Positions 1-7,670 of a stretch of DNA of 28,241 nt are shown in pieces. Below the pieces are notes generated by a model, which saw nothing but the letters and a program-made list of their open reading frames with translations, had not been told where the DNA came from and ran no database searches. The translations under genes were made by a program, and so were the position numbers. Source of the DNA: an uncultured Eubacteriales bacterium (GTDB taxonomy: Bacteria; Bacillota; Clostridia; Oscillospirales; Oscillospiraceae). The stretch is from positions 1-28,241 of the forward strand of contig URDJ01000035.1 in the NCBI GenBank assembly GCA_900546615.1, in the 5' to 3' direction. Positions within the stretch are counted from its first letter, which is position 1, and every line of letters begins with the position of its first letter.

Positions 1-45
1 TTTTCACCCCACACTCATTGTACCACATTTCCTCTCTCAATACGA

Positions 46-75
46 GAAAAAGGCCACCAGTTGGTGACCTTTTTC
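46..75 (-). terminator. Terminator-like hairpin after the sensor kinase gene
   Basis: An inverted repeat (arms 46-58 and 63-75, loop AGTT, one C-A mismatch) is flanked by A5 on the left and T5 on the right, so it could terminate in both directions. It lies about 65 bases beyond the stop of the minus-strand histidine kinase and is the likely end of the glyA-regulator-kinase transcript. Confidence 0.6.
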
Positions 76-86
76 GACAAGCTGAA

Positions 87-127
87 CGGAGCGTACCGGA
101 TGGTACGCTCCGCTGCTTTGTTGTTTT
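87..127 (+). terminator. Second hairpin, possible plus-strand terminator
   Basis: A perfect 11-bp stem (87-97 with 102-112, loop GGAT) is followed on the plus strand by a T-rich stretch with interruptions. It could end a plus-strand gene left of the window, though no coding sequence for such a gene is visible here. On the minus strand it is not followed by T residues. Confidence 0.4.
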
Positions 128-140
128 TGCCCGTCTGTCC

Positions 141-1124
141 CTACTCAGTTTTCAGCTCATACTCTGAGAAGCCGATGATGACGCGGGTGCCTTTGTTTGG
201 CTCGGACTCGAATCTCAGGCTGTGGCCCAGTTTGGCGCAGATCCTTCTGCAGAGATACAGTCCAAGGCCCGTAGAGCCCTTCTCGGCACGGCCGTTGTAG
301 CCCGTGAAGCCGCGCTCGCCGAGTCTCGGCAGATCCTCCGCCGCTATGCCCGTGCCGCTGTCCTCTACCACCAGACTCCGGCCCTCTGAATACACACGTA
401 TCTGCCCCGACTTTGTATACTTCAGCGCGTTAGACAGCAGCTGCTCTATGACGAACGACAGCCACTTCTCATCCGTCAGCACCGTCAGATGTGTCTCAGT
501 CAGCTCTACCGGCAGTTTCTTCAATATGAACAGCCCCGCGTATTTCCGCACGCAGCCGCGCACGACCCTGTCCAGCTCTATCCTCCGCAAGACCAGATCC
601 ATCGTCTCGCTCCCCAGCCGCTGATAGGACAGCACCATCTCCACGTAATGCTCTATCCTGAACAGCTCCGCCGAGACCGCCTGCCTGTCCATATCACCGT
701 CCTGCTGCAGCAGCAGACGCATCGCCGCTATCGGAGTCTTGATCTGGTGCGCCCACATGGCGTAATAGTCCTCCGCCTCCCGCCGCGACGCTCCATACTC
801 CGCGTCCAGCTTTGACATGCTGTGCCACAGCTCGCGCAGCAGCCGGTCGTACTCCGCCTCGACCCCTGGCTTCGGCTCCGGCAGACGCTCTATCGACACG
901 CAGATGCTGTCCCGCATGTCCCGCAGAGCTCGTACCCGCCGGGCATAGTGCACGATGTCCACCGCCATCGCCGCAAGGCACACGGCCGCGCACAGCACCG
1001 CCGCATACAGCACGGCTTCCGTCGGCAGCTCGTACAGCGAGAACACCACCGCGCATATCAGCCCACAAAGCAGGAACAGCACTGGGATCTTCCAGTGCCG
1101 CCTGAAATATGAGAGGATATACAT
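141..1124 (-). CDS. Sensor histidine kinase, BceS/GraS-like intramembrane type
   Basis: This is a 327-residue membrane sensor kinase that should phosphorylate the response regulator encoded just upstream. Two hydrophobic helices (about residues 13-31 and 37-55) are joined by only a few residues, so there is almost no outside domain. This layout is typical of intramembrane-sensing BceS/GraS kinases of Firmicutes that respond to cell-envelope antibiotics, usually through an ABC transporter. The phospho-acceptor box WAHQIKTP (His126), the N box around Asn232, and the G boxes DSGTGI and GSTGLGL are all present, so the kinase should be active. The start follows a GAGGGGG ribosome site. The usual BceAB-type transporter is not in the window and could lie to the left. 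The ligand cannot be inferred. Confidence 0.88.
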   Translation of the reverse strand: MYILSYFRRHWKIPVLFLLCGLICAVVFSLYELPTEAVLYAAVLCAAVCLAAMAVDIVHYARRVRALRDMRDSICVSIERLPEPKPGVEAEYDRLLRELWHSMSKLDAEYGASRREAEDYYAMWAHQIKTPIAAMRLLLQQDGDMDRQAVSAELFRIEHYVEMVLSYQRLGSETMDLVLRRIELDRVVRGCVRKYAGLFILKKLPVELTETHLTVLTDEKWLSFVIEQLLSNALKYTKSGQIRVYSEGRSLVVEDSGTGIAAEDLPRLGERGFTGYNGRAEKGSTGLGLYLCRRICAKLGHSLRFESEPNKGTRVIIGFSEYELKTE

Positions 1125-1136
1125 TCGGTTTCCCCC

Positions 1137-1808
1137 TCAGTCAATGATATAGCCCAGACCCTTCCTGGTCTTTATCAGCTCGCCCAGTCCAATGGCGGCG
1201 AGCCGCCGCCTCAGCCTCGTGACGTTAACCGTCAGCGTGTTTTCATCGACGAAATCGTCCGTTTGCCAGAGCCGCAGCATCAGCTCGTCCCGCGTTACGA
1301 CGCTGCCGTGCTTCTCCATGAGCGCCTGCAATATTCGCAGCTCGTTCTTCGTGAGCTGCACCCGCTCGCCGCCGTAGCTGAGCGCTCCGGCGTTCACGTC
1401 CAGCACCGCGCCCGAGCACTCCAGCATCCGGCCCGTGCCGGCGAAGTCATAGGCCCTGCGCAGCAGCGCCTGCACCTTCGCCGTCAGCACCTCCAGATCG
1501 AAGGGCTTGGCTATGAAATCGTCCGCGCCCATGTTCATCGCCATGACTATGTTCATGTTGTCCGACGCGCTCGATATAAACATCACCGGCACCTGCGAGA
1601 CCCTGCGTATCTCGGCGCACCAGTGGTAGCCTGAATACCTCGGCAGGGAGATATCCAGCAGCACGAGCTGGGGGTCGAAGGCCGCGAATTCCGCCATGAT
1701 GTTCCCGAAATCCTCGGCGGCGCGGGCCTCGAAGCCCCAGCTGTCCATATTCGCGCATATCGCCCCGCAGATGACCGGGTCGTCCTCAACGACGAATACG
1801 CGGTACAT
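1137..1808 (-). CDS. OmpR/PhoB-family response regulator
   Basis: This 223-residue protein has an N-terminal receiver domain (about 1-115) with the acidic pair near residues 9-10, phospho-acceptor Asp52 in LLDISLP, and Lys101 in the KPF motif. A C-terminal winged-helix domain (about 130-220) contains the typical OmpR segments (LTKNELRIL, VNVTRLRRRL). It is the partner of the kinase starting 12 bases downstream. It begins 3 bases after the glyA stop with only a weak GAGAG ribosome site, so it is probably translated by reinitiation from glyA. Its targets are unknown; relatives control detoxification transporters, but here the upstream partner is a metabolic gene. Confidence 0.9.
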   Translation of the reverse strand: MYRVFVVEDDPVICGAICANMDSWGFEARAAEDFGNIMAEFAAFDPQLVLLDISLPRYSGYHWCAEIRRVSQVPVMFISSASDNMNIVMAMNMGADDFIAKPFDLEVLTAKVQALLRRAYDFAGTGRMLECSGAVLDVNAGALSYGGERVQLTKNELRILQALMEKHGSVVTRDELMLRLWQTDDFVDENTLTVNVTRLRRRLAAIGLGELIKTRKGLGYIID

Positions 1809-1811
1809 CTC

Positions 1812-3056
1812 TCAGATGACGCCCGGATAGAGCGGGAAACGCTCGCACAGCTCCATGACCTCGGCCTTGACCTCGGGCACGGCGCTCTCGCCCTCCTGCA
1901 TGAGCCGAAGGATGAGCTCGCCTATCCTGCGCATCTCGGCCTCCTTCATGCCGCGCGTGGTCGCCGCAGGGGAGCCGAAGCGCACGCCGCTGCCCAGATG
2001 CGGCGGCTGCTCGTCGAAGGGTATGGCGTTCTTGTTCGCCGTGATGTGCGCCCTGTCGAGCCGCTCCTGCATATCCCGGCCAGTGACACCCATGCTCATG
2101 ACGTCCGCCAGCAGCAGGTGGTTGTCCGTGCCGCCGGAGACGAGCCTCACGCCGCCCTTCGAGAGCACGTCGGCCAGCGCGGCCGCGTTGCGGACGACCT
2201 GATGCTGGTATTCGGCAAACTCAGGCTGCATGGCCTCCTTAAGGCACACTGCCTTGCCCGCAATGACGTGCATGAGCGGACCGCCCTGAGTGCCCGGGAA
2301 GATGGCCGAGTCGATCTTCTTGGCCAGTTCCTCCTTGCAGAGGATGATGGCGCCTCTCGGACCTCTGAGCGTCTTGTGCGTCGTGGTCGTTACCACGTCC
2401 GCGTAGGGAACCGGCGAGGGATGCGCGCCGCCCGCGACCAGGCCGCCGATGTGCGCCATGTCCACGAACATGTAGGCCCCGACCTCGTCGCAGATGCTGC
2501 GTATCTCCTTCCAGTCAATGATGCGCGAATAGGCGGACGCGCCGGAGATTATCATCTTCGGCTGCAGCTCACGGGCCATTTTCCGCATCTCATCGTAATC
2601 TATAAGCTCAGTCTCACGGTTCACGCCGTAGGGGCGCACGTCGAAGTACTTGCCGGTGATGGACGCCCTCGAGCCGTGGGTGAGGTGTCCGCCGCAGGCG
2701 AGATCCATGCCCATGAGCACGTCGCCGGGCTTAGTCAGCGCGAGATATACCGCGACGTTTGCCTGCGAGCCGGAGTGCGGCTGCACGTTGGCATGCTCGG
2801 CCCCGAACAGTTCCTTCGCCCTCTCGCGGCAGATGTTCTCAACGACATCGACATATTCGCAGCCGCCGTAGAAGCGCTTCCCCGGATAGCCCTCGGCGTA
2901 CTTGTTGGTGAGATGGCTGCCAACGGCCTCCATCACAGCCGGAGAAGTGAAGTTCTCGGAGGCGATAAGCTCGATATGGTCGCGCTGGCGGGTAAGCTCC
3001 TGCTCCATTGCAGAAAAGATCTCCGCATCGGCGCGGCGCAGGTTCTCGTAATTCAT
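1812..3056 (-). CDS. glyA: Serine hydroxymethyltransferase
   Basis: GlyA is a cytoplasmic PLP enzyme that interconverts serine plus tetrahydrofolate with glycine plus methylene-tetrahydrofolate, feeding one-carbon metabolism. The protein shows the family signatures: [10 protein letters not shown] near the N-terminus, [26 protein letters not shown], and the PLP lysine in [13 protein letters not shown] (Lys228). I chose the ATG at 3056 because GAGGAG lies about 7 bases upstream and this gives 414 residues, the usual family length. A longer frame up to 3104 would add an unconserved tail. It heads a minus-strand transcript with the two-component genes at a 3-base gap. A promoter is visible at 3116-3145. 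Confidence 0.96.
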   Translation of the reverse strand: MNYENLRRADAEIFSAMEQELTRQRDHIELIASENFTSPAVMEAVGSHLTNKYAEGYPGKRFYGGCEYVDVVENICRERAKELFGAEHANVQPHSGSQANVAVYLALTKPGDVLMGMDLACGGHLTHGSRASITGKYFDVRPYGVNRETELIDYDEMRKMARELQPKMIISGASAYSRIIDWKEIRSICDEVGAYMFVDMAHIGGLVAGGAHPSPVPYADVVTTTTHKTLRGPRGAIILCKEELAKKIDSAIFPGTQGGPLMHVIAGKAVCLKEAMQPEFAEYQHQVVRNAAALADVLSKGGVRLVSGGTDNHLLLADVMSMGVTGRDMQERLDRAHITANKNAIPFDEQPPHLGSGVRFGSPAATTRGMKEAEMRRIGELILRLMQEGESAVPEVKAEVMELCERFPLYPGVI

Positions 3057-3115
3057 GACAAAACAGCTCCTCGGCCTATATTTTTCCCACTCCATGCAAT
3101 GCACAAAGATACTGT

Positions 3116-3145
3116 ATTATACCACCACCTGACCCCGATTAGCAA
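3116..3145 (-). promoter_or_regulatory. Predicted sigma-A promoter of glyA
   Basis: On the minus strand a perfect TATAAT (3116-3121) is preceded, 18 bases upstream, by TTGCTA (3140-3145). This leaves a leader of roughly 50 bases before the glyA start. I see no riboswitch fold in that leader. Confidence 0.6.
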
Positions 3146-3224
3146 TCACAATCTCCAACGATAAAAAACGAAATGTATGTTCACTCTGCACAAATGTCCG
3201 TGAGAGGAATACTGCGTCCCGGCC

Positions 3225-3253
3225 TTGACGCGGGAGGCAAAATGTTGTAACTT
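3225..3253 (+). promoter_or_regulatory. Possible promoter of the cobalamin riboswitch transcript
   Basis: TTGACG (3225-3230) is followed after 17 bases by TAACTT (3248-3253), a weak -10. It sits just upstream of the riboswitch aptamer, where a promoter is expected. Another candidate -10, TATAGT (3253-3258), has poor spacing. Confidence 0.35.
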
Positions 3254-3257
3254 ATAG

Positions 3258-3430
3258 TGGCAGTTTGAGAAAAACACAGTTCTCCGCGAGAGCGGGCCTG
3301 AACGTCGGGCGGGATGACCCGGCGGGAGGGGCAGGGGGAAGGCGGTGAGAATCCGCCGCAACAGCCATTGCCGTGTGTGCCTGCGATGCGGGCGCGAGTC
3401 GGAATGCCCTGCGTTCTGCGAGTTGCAAAC
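3258..3430 (+). ncRNA. Cobalamin (B12) riboswitch
   Basis: The conserved core is clear: GGGGAA, then the small stem GGCGG/CCGCC (3341-3345 with 3353-3357) closed by a GTGAGAAT-type loop, then the B12 box GCAACAGCCATTGCCGTG (3358-3375), and the 3' conserved element GAGTCGGAATGCCCTGC (from 3396). These match the GGTG-AATCC and GAGTC-CCTGC signatures of cobalamin riboswitches in order and spacing. The outer boundaries are approximate because the P1/P2 stems could not be folded here. With an intrinsic terminator at 3468-3507 ahead of the next gene, it should switch transcription off when cobalamin is plentiful. Confidence 0.85.
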
Positions 3431-3467
3431 CGTTCCCGGGCGGATGGGGGACAGGGGCAGTTTTGTC

Positions 3468-3507
3468 GCGTCCTTTCCCGTGTGGGGGAGGGCGCTTTGC
3501 CTTTTTT
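3468..3507 (+). terminator. Expression-platform terminator of the B12 riboswitch
   Basis: A 12-bp stem (3468-3479 pairing with 3484-3495, loop GTGT, with some G-U pairs) is followed by TTTGCC and a run of six T (3502-3507), ending 29 bases before the DUF4430 start codon. This placement fits the off-state terminator of the riboswitch. The competing antiterminator pairing was not worked out. Confidence 0.75.
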
Positions 3508-3536
3508 CAGGTGCAAAATTTAGAAAAGAGGTAAGA

Positions 3537-3965
3537 ATGATGAAGAACATGCAGAAGACAGCGGCGCTGGCGCTTGCCCTCGCGCTCATACTGAGCCTTG
3601 CGGCCTGCGGGGCGCAGCAGAGCGGCGGGCTGTGGGACTCGGCGACCTATACTGATGACACGGAGCTTGGCGAGGGCGCGACGACCCTGACCGTCGAGGT
3701 CACGGCGGAGGAGAAGACCGTCACCTTCACCATACACACGGACGGCGCGACGCTCCGCGAGGCGCTGGAGGAGCACGGCCTCATCGCGGGAGACGAGAGC
3801 GAGTTCGGTCTGTATGTCAAGACCGTGAACGGCATGACGGCGGATTACGATAACGACGGCCTCTACTGGGCCCTCTACAAGGCCGGGGAGTACCTCATGA
3901 CCGGCGTCGACACGACAGAGATCGCCGACGGCGAGCAGTACGAGCTTGTCTGCACGAAGGGCTAA
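3537..3965 (+). CDS. DUF4430 lipoprotein, candidate surface cobalamin-binding protein
   Basis: This 142-residue exported protein has a hydrophobic signal segment ending in the lipobox LAAC (Cys about 24), so it should be a membrane-anchored lipoprotein. The rest (about 40-142) resembles a DUF4430 domain, with a LREALEEHGL helix, an NGMTADYDNDGLYWALYKAGEY segment and a C-terminal strand. DUF4430 is related to the C-terminal domain of transcobalamin and intrinsic factor. The start is the first of two adjacent ATGs, after AGAGG; an upstream extension of the frame would run through the riboswitch. The riboswitch upstream and the ECF S component downstream suggest it captures cobalamin or a precursor outside the cell. 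The function is inferred from context and the domain. Confidence 0.82.
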   Translation: MMKNMQKTAALALALALILSLAACGAQQSGGLWDSATYTDDTELGEGATTLTVEVTAEEKTVTFTIHTDGATLREALEEHGLIAGDESEFGLYVKTVNGMTADYDNDGLYWALYKAGEYLMTGVDTTEIADGEQYELVCTKG

Positions 3966-4497
3966 CGCGGCGCGGCGCAGGCTGAGCGTCGTCGAGATGG
4001 CGGTCTACGCCATGTTCGGCGTCATGATGTTCACGTCGAAGCTGCTGATGGAGGGCCTGCCGAACATACATCTCATCGGAATGTTCACGGTGCTGCTGAC
4101 GGTGGTGTACCGGAAGCGGGCGCTGTATCCCATCTATATCTTCGTGTTCCTGACGGGGGCGTATAACGGCTTTTTGTCCTGGTGGATACCGTACCTGTAT
4201 ATCTGGACGGTGCTCTGGGGCGCAGTCATGCTGCTGCCGAGGGAGATGCCAAAGCGCTGGGCCGCAGTCTTATACCCCACGGTCTGCGCGCTGCACGGGC
4301 TGGCCTTCGGAACGCTCTACGCTCCGCTGCAGGCGCTGATGTACGGTCTGGACTGGCGCGGTATGCTCGTCTGGATAGCTGCGGGCTTCCCCTTCGACCT
4401 TATACAGGCCGCCGGCAACCTTGCCGCCGGGCTGCTCATCCTTCCGCTTTCGCAGCTGCTTGAAAAGCTGAACCGAAGGTTCGGCATACAGACCTGA
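3946..4497 (+). CDS. ECF transporter S component, predicted cobalamin or precursor uptake
   Basis: This 183-residue protein has about five or six hydrophobic helices and the small size of ECF substrate-binding (S) components. Its N-terminal VVEMAVYAMFGVMMFTSKLLME segment is typical of one Clostridia S-component group. No EcfA/EcfT genes are nearby, so it should share a common energising module (group II ECF). It overlaps the lipoprotein gene by 20 bases if the TTG at 3946 is the start; otherwise the first ATG is at 3997, which would cut into the conserved N-terminus. Sharing the B12 riboswitch points to cobalamin, cobinamide or dimethylbenzimidazole as substrate (CbrT/CblT-like). The exact ligand is not readable from sequence. 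Confidence 0.8.
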   Translation: MSARRANAARRRLSVVEMAVYAMFGVMMFTSKLLMEGLPNIHLIGMFTVLLTVVYRKRALYPIYIFVFLTGAYNGFLSWWIPYLYIWTVLWGAVMLLPREMPKRWAAVLYPTVCALHGLAFGTLYAPLQALMYGLDWRGMLVWIAAGFPFDLIQAAGNLAAGLLILPLSQLLEKLNRRFGIQT

Positions 4498-4511
4498 ACG
4501 GCTCTTTACAG

Positions 4512-4552
4512 CGACAACTGCCCCGGGACACGATGTCCCGGGGCAGTTGTCG
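4512..4552. terminator. Perfect 19-bp hairpin between convergent genes
   Basis: Arms 4512-4530 and 4534-4552 are perfectly complementary, with a three-base loop CGA. It lies between the stop of the S component (plus) and the stop of the coiled-coil gene (minus), the place for a shared bidirectional terminator. Neither side has a T run, so it may act in another way, for example in 3'-end protection. Confidence 0.5.
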
Positions 4553-4562
4553 TCGGTCACTA

Positions 4563-5498
4563 CTATCCACGCACGGCTTCTTCGAGTTTGCTCTTTTTTT
4601 CAGCCAGCTGCGTTTCGGTATCATGCAGCAGCTCATGCAGCCTGCTCAGCACGCGGTCTATCTGCTCCCGGGTGCTCTCGACCTGCTCGATCGATTCACT
4701 TATCCGGCTCATAACCATGACATCCACGAATATGCCGTCGAAGAAATAATCCGCGAATCTCAGGAAGCCGTCGATGTTCACCTGAGAGCCGGTAAAGATG
4801 CCGCCTACATCCGCAAGCTCGGTTCTGAACCTGCCGAGCTGTGCCTGCAGCCGTTCGACCATATACTGGGCTTCGTCCAGATGGCTGTGCTTTGCCAGAT
4901 CCGAGATGAGGCCGCCGCCGAACATGTCCCAGGTAGCCCAGCCCTCGGCGCTTCCGAGCTCATTGAGTATCTCGTCAGCTGTTACCATGGCATCGCTGCC
5001 GGCGGCTATGGCTTCGAGTATCTCTTTTTTTCTGCTCTCGCACGACGCAGCCTCGGTCTCTAGCCGTAAAATCCTCTGCGCAGCTTCGCCTCCGCTGCGC
5101 TTGAGCTCCTCCTTCCTGGCTTCCATGGCCGCCTCGTATTCACGCTCGCAGCCCTCCAGCCCCGACAGCTCCGCCTCATATCGCCCTATTTCATCTGCGA
5201 CAATTGCAAGCTCACGCGCGGCAGCCTCGTATTTCACCGCCGCGGCCGCCGCCTCGCGCCGCTCCTTTGAGAGCTTTTCTTCGCTCTTGCCGAGCAGCGA
5301 ATAGATGATCGACGAAAGGCTGCCGCCTTCCAGCCGGTCTACGTCAGCCTGCTCCGCGAGCTTTAGTTCCTCCAGCTCGGCAACCTTCGCCCTGAGTTCT
5401 TCTCGCTGAGTTCTCAGCTCCCTGAGCATCGTTTCGAGCTTTGCCTTCCTCGCAATCCGCTCGTACAGCCGCCTGAGCTTTTCGTCATATACTGACAA
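4563..5498 (-). CDS. Coiled-coil protein of unknown function
   Basis: This 311-residue protein has no signal peptide or membrane helix. Residues 1-60 and about 70-165 are rich in Glu, Lys, Arg and Ala in heptad-like spacing, as is 275-311, so long coiled coils are likely. Between them is a non-coiled block with WDMFGGGLISDLAKHSHLDEAQ (about residues 191-212), a motif I recall from uncharacterised bacterial proteins. The start is TTG at 5498, directly after the DUF951 stop codon and preceded by GGAGGGAG; the next in-frame ATG would remove a coil. It is the last gene of the rarA-DUF951 transcript. I cannot assign a function. Confidence 0.75.
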   Translation of the reverse strand: MSVYDEKLRRLYERIARKAKLETMLRELRTQREELRAKVAELEELKLAEQADVDRLEGGSLSSIIYSLLGKSEEKLSKERREAAAAAVKYEAAARELAIVADEIGRYEAELSGLEGCEREYEAAMEARKEELKRSGGEAAQRILRLETEAASCESRKKEILEAIAAGSDAMVTADEILNELGSAEGWATWDMFGGGLISDLAKHSHLDEAQYMVERLQAQLGRFRTELADVGGIFTGSQVNIDGFLRFADYFFDGIFVDVMVMSRISESIEQVESTREQIDRVLSRLHELLHDTETQLAEKKSKLEEAVRG

Positions 5499-5693
5499 CT
5501 ATTCTCCCTCCGTTTCCGGCCGCGATATTTCCTTCACGTTCCGCTCGAATTTCGACCTGGCGCCCATTACTTCGTGGCCGCAGCCCTCGCACCTCAGCTT
5601 GAAATCCGCGCCTATCCTCAGCACGAGCCAGCGGTTCGAACCACAGGGGTGCTGCTTCTTCATCACCAGCGTGTCGCCTACTTGGATGTCCAT
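5499..5693 (-). CDS. DUF951 family protein
   Basis: This 64-residue protein begins MDIQVGDTLVMKKQHPCG and carries CEGCGHEVM, matching the small DUF951 family of Firmicutes. The three cysteines and a histidine could bind a metal. The ATG at 5693 has an AGGAGGG site; its A overlaps the last base of the rarA stop codon (TGATG), indicating translational coupling. A nine-residue longer frame lacks a ribosome site. In other Firmicutes DUF951 genes often sit near parB, rpsF or ychF; here the partner is rarA. Its role is unknown. Confidence 0.88.
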   Translation of the reverse strand: MDIQVGDTLVMKKQHPCGSNRWLVLRIGADFKLRCEGCGHEVMGARSKFERNVKEISRPETEGE

Positions 5694-6958
5694 CAGCGTC
5701 CCTCCTTTATCCGCTCCCAATACGCCTTTGCCGCCTGCTCCGTCTTATTATCGCCATATTCGTAGTACCGTGCGTCCTTTATCACGTCCGGCAGGTATTG
5801 CTGTCTTACCCAGTGGCCCGGGTACTCGTGTGGGTACTTGTAGCCCTGCTCGCGCTCGAAGCCCGCGCCGTCCGCATGTACGTTCTGAAGCTCTCTCGGC
5901 ACTGGGCCCGCTTTGCCGGCTCTCACGTCCGCAATTGCCCGGTCGATCGCCGTGACCACCGAGTTCGACTTCGGCGCCGTCGCGAGCAGTATCGCCGCCT
6001 CAGCCAGAGGCAGCCGCGCCTCCGGCAGACCGAGCTGCAGCGCCGAGTCCACACAGGCCTTCACTATCGCCGCCGCCTGCGGATAAGCCAGCCCGATGTC
6101 CTCTGACGCCGAGCACAAGAGCCTGCGGCAGGCCCCTATGAGGTCGCCCGCCTCCAGCGTCCGCGCCAGATAGTGCAGCGCCGCGTCCGGGTCCGAGCCC
6201 CGCAGCGACTTCATCAGAGCCGATACCGAGTCGAAGTGCTCGTCCCCGTCGCGGTCGTAGTGCATGGACCCGCCCTGCGTCGCATTGCGGGCATCATCCA
6301 ATGTTATGCAAACCTTTCCTTCTCGCCTCGGCGCCGCCGTGAACAGCAGTTCTACCGAGTTCAAAGCCTTGCGTACATCGCCATTGCAGCTCCTCGCTAT
6401 GTGCTCCGCGACCCCCGGCTCCAGCTGCGATTCTATGTCTTCTCTGGCGGATATTATGTTAACTGCTCTCAGCACCGCCGGCTCCACCTCGGCGGCCGGC
6501 ACGGACTTAAACTCGAACACCGTACTGCGCGAGAGCAGCGCGTTATAGACGTAGAAGTAGGGGTTCTCCGTCGTCGAGGCTATCAGCGTTATCCGTCCGT
6601 CCTCGATGAATTCGAGCAGGCTCTGCTGCTGCTTTTTATTGAAGTACTGTATCTCGTCGAGGTAGAGCAGCACGCCGCCGGGTGTGAGCATGGTATCCAG
6701 CTCGGCGATGATGTTCTTTATATCCGAGAGGCCCGCGTTGGTGGCGTTGAGCTTTCTGAGGCTCCGGTCGGTCTTCCTCGCGATGATGTTTGCCACGGTG
6801 GTCTTACCCGTGCCGGACGGCCCGTAGAACACCATGTTGGGCACCTTGCCGGACTCGATGACGCGCCTGAGCAGCCCGCCCTCGCCCAGTATATGCCTCT
6901 GACCGACGACCTCATCGAGCTCCTGCGGCCTTATTTCATCTGCCAGCGGTCTGCGCAT
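5693..6958 (-). CDS. rarA: Replication-associated recombination protein A (RarA/MgsA-type AAA+ ATPase)
   Basis: The protein is 421 residues, normal for RarA, an AAA+ clamp-loader-like ATPase that acts at stalled replication forks. Visible features are RPLADEIRPQELDEVVGQ at the N-terminus, Walker A GPSGTGKT (46-53), Walker B LLYLDEI (Asp101, Glu102), sensor 1 STTENPYF, and the C-terminal MgsA tetramerisation region ending in NVHADG and KYPHEYPGHWV. The ATG at 6958 follows GGAGG; a 54-residue upstream extension is not conserved and would overlap the divergent nth. It leads the rarA-DUF951-coiled-coil transcript. Confidence 0.95.
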   Translation of the reverse strand: MRRPLADEIRPQELDEVVGQRHILGEGGLLRRVIESGKVPNMVFYGPSGTGKTTVANIIARKTDRSLRKLNATNAGLSDIKNIIAELDTMLTPGGVLLYLDEIQYFNKKQQQSLLEFIEDGRITLIASTTENPYFYVYNALLSRSTVFEFKSVPAAEVEPAVLRAVNIISAREDIESQLEPGVAEHIARSCNGDVRKALNSVELLFTAAPRREGKVCITLDDARNATQGGSMHYDRDGDEHFDSVSALMKSLRGSDPDAALHYLARTLEAGDLIGACRRLLCSASEDIGLAYPQAAAIVKACVDSALQLGLPEARLPLAEAAILLATAPKSNSVVTAIDRAIADVRAGKAGPVPRELQNVHADGAGFEREQGYKYPHEYPGHWVRQQYLPDVIKDARYYEYGDNKTEQAAKAYWERIKEGR

Positions 6959-6977
6959 AGTATGCCTCCGTTTATCG

Positions 6978-7670
6978 TTGAAATCACGTTCAAAATCTGC
7001 TAAACTGGTGAAAAACATCGAAAGCGGTGATATTATCAGAACTCCCGAACAGGCCGCCGAGATAGTCTCGCGCCTTGAAGCTGAATATCCGCTCGCTGAC
7101 TGCACCCTGGACTGGGGCAAGGACTACGAGCTGCTGTTTTCCGTCCGCCTCGCCGCCCAGTGTACGGACGAGCGAGTGAACATGATAACGCCCGCGCTCT
7201 TTGAGCGCTATCCGACCCTCGAAGCCTTTGCCGAGGCCGACGTCACCGAGGTCGAGGGCTACATACGCTCCTGCGGTTTCTTCCACACGAAGGCGCGCGA
7301 CATCGTGGCCTGCGCGCAGATGCTGCTCGCAAAGCACGGCGGCAGGGTGCCCGACAGCATGGACGAGCTGCTCGCCCTGCCCGGCGTGGGACGCAAGACG
7401 GCAAACCTCATCCTTGGCGATGTATTCCACGCACCCGGCGCCGTTGTTGTGGATACGCACTGCATCCGGCTCTCGAACCGCATGGGCTTCGTGGACACGA
7501 AGGACCCGCCGAAGATAGAGGCCGCGCTGCGCGAGGTCCTGCCGCCGGAGAAAAGCTCCGACTTCTGCCACCGCATAGTCCTCCACGGCCGCGCGGTCTG
7601 CACGGCGCGGGCCCCGAAGTGTGAGGCCTGCTGTGTCCGCCACGTCTGCCGCTTCGCCTCGGGCGTTTAA
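6978..7670 (+). CDS. nth: Endonuclease III (DNA glycosylase/AP lyase)
   Basis: Nth removes oxidised pyrimidines from DNA and cuts at abasic sites. The protein has the helix-hairpin-helix LPGVGRKTAN containing the catalytic lysine, the catalytic aspartate in VVDTHCIRLSNR, and a 4Fe-4S loop with exact C-x6-C-x2-C-x5-C spacing at the C-terminus. It is read divergently from rarA with only 19 bases between the annotated starts. The start is uncertain: TTG at 6978 has no clear ribosome site, and GTG at 7008 is no better, so the first ten or more residues may not be translated. The stop overlaps the convergent S24 gene. Confidence 0.93.
   Translation: MKSRSKSAKLVKNIESGDIIRTPEQAAEIVSRLEAEYPLADCTLDWGKDYELLFSVRLAAQCTDERVNMITPALFERYPTLEAFAEADVTEVEGYIRSCGFFHTKARDIVACAQMLLAKHGGRVPDSMDELLALPGVGRKTANLILGDVFHAPGAVVVDTHCIRLSNRMGFVDTKDPPKIEAALREVLPPEKSSDFCHRIVLHGRAVCTARAPKCEACCVRHVCRFASGV

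Noticed and set aside
1998..3164. Long plus-strand frame of 388 codons opposite glyA
   Set aside because: It is a GC-rich antisense shadow; the minus strand encodes an unmistakable serine hydroxymethyltransferase with normal start and ribosome site.
3116..3536. A small ORF over the riboswitch region (both strands)
   Set aside because: The frames overlap conserved aptamer sequence and a terminator and have no ribosome site.
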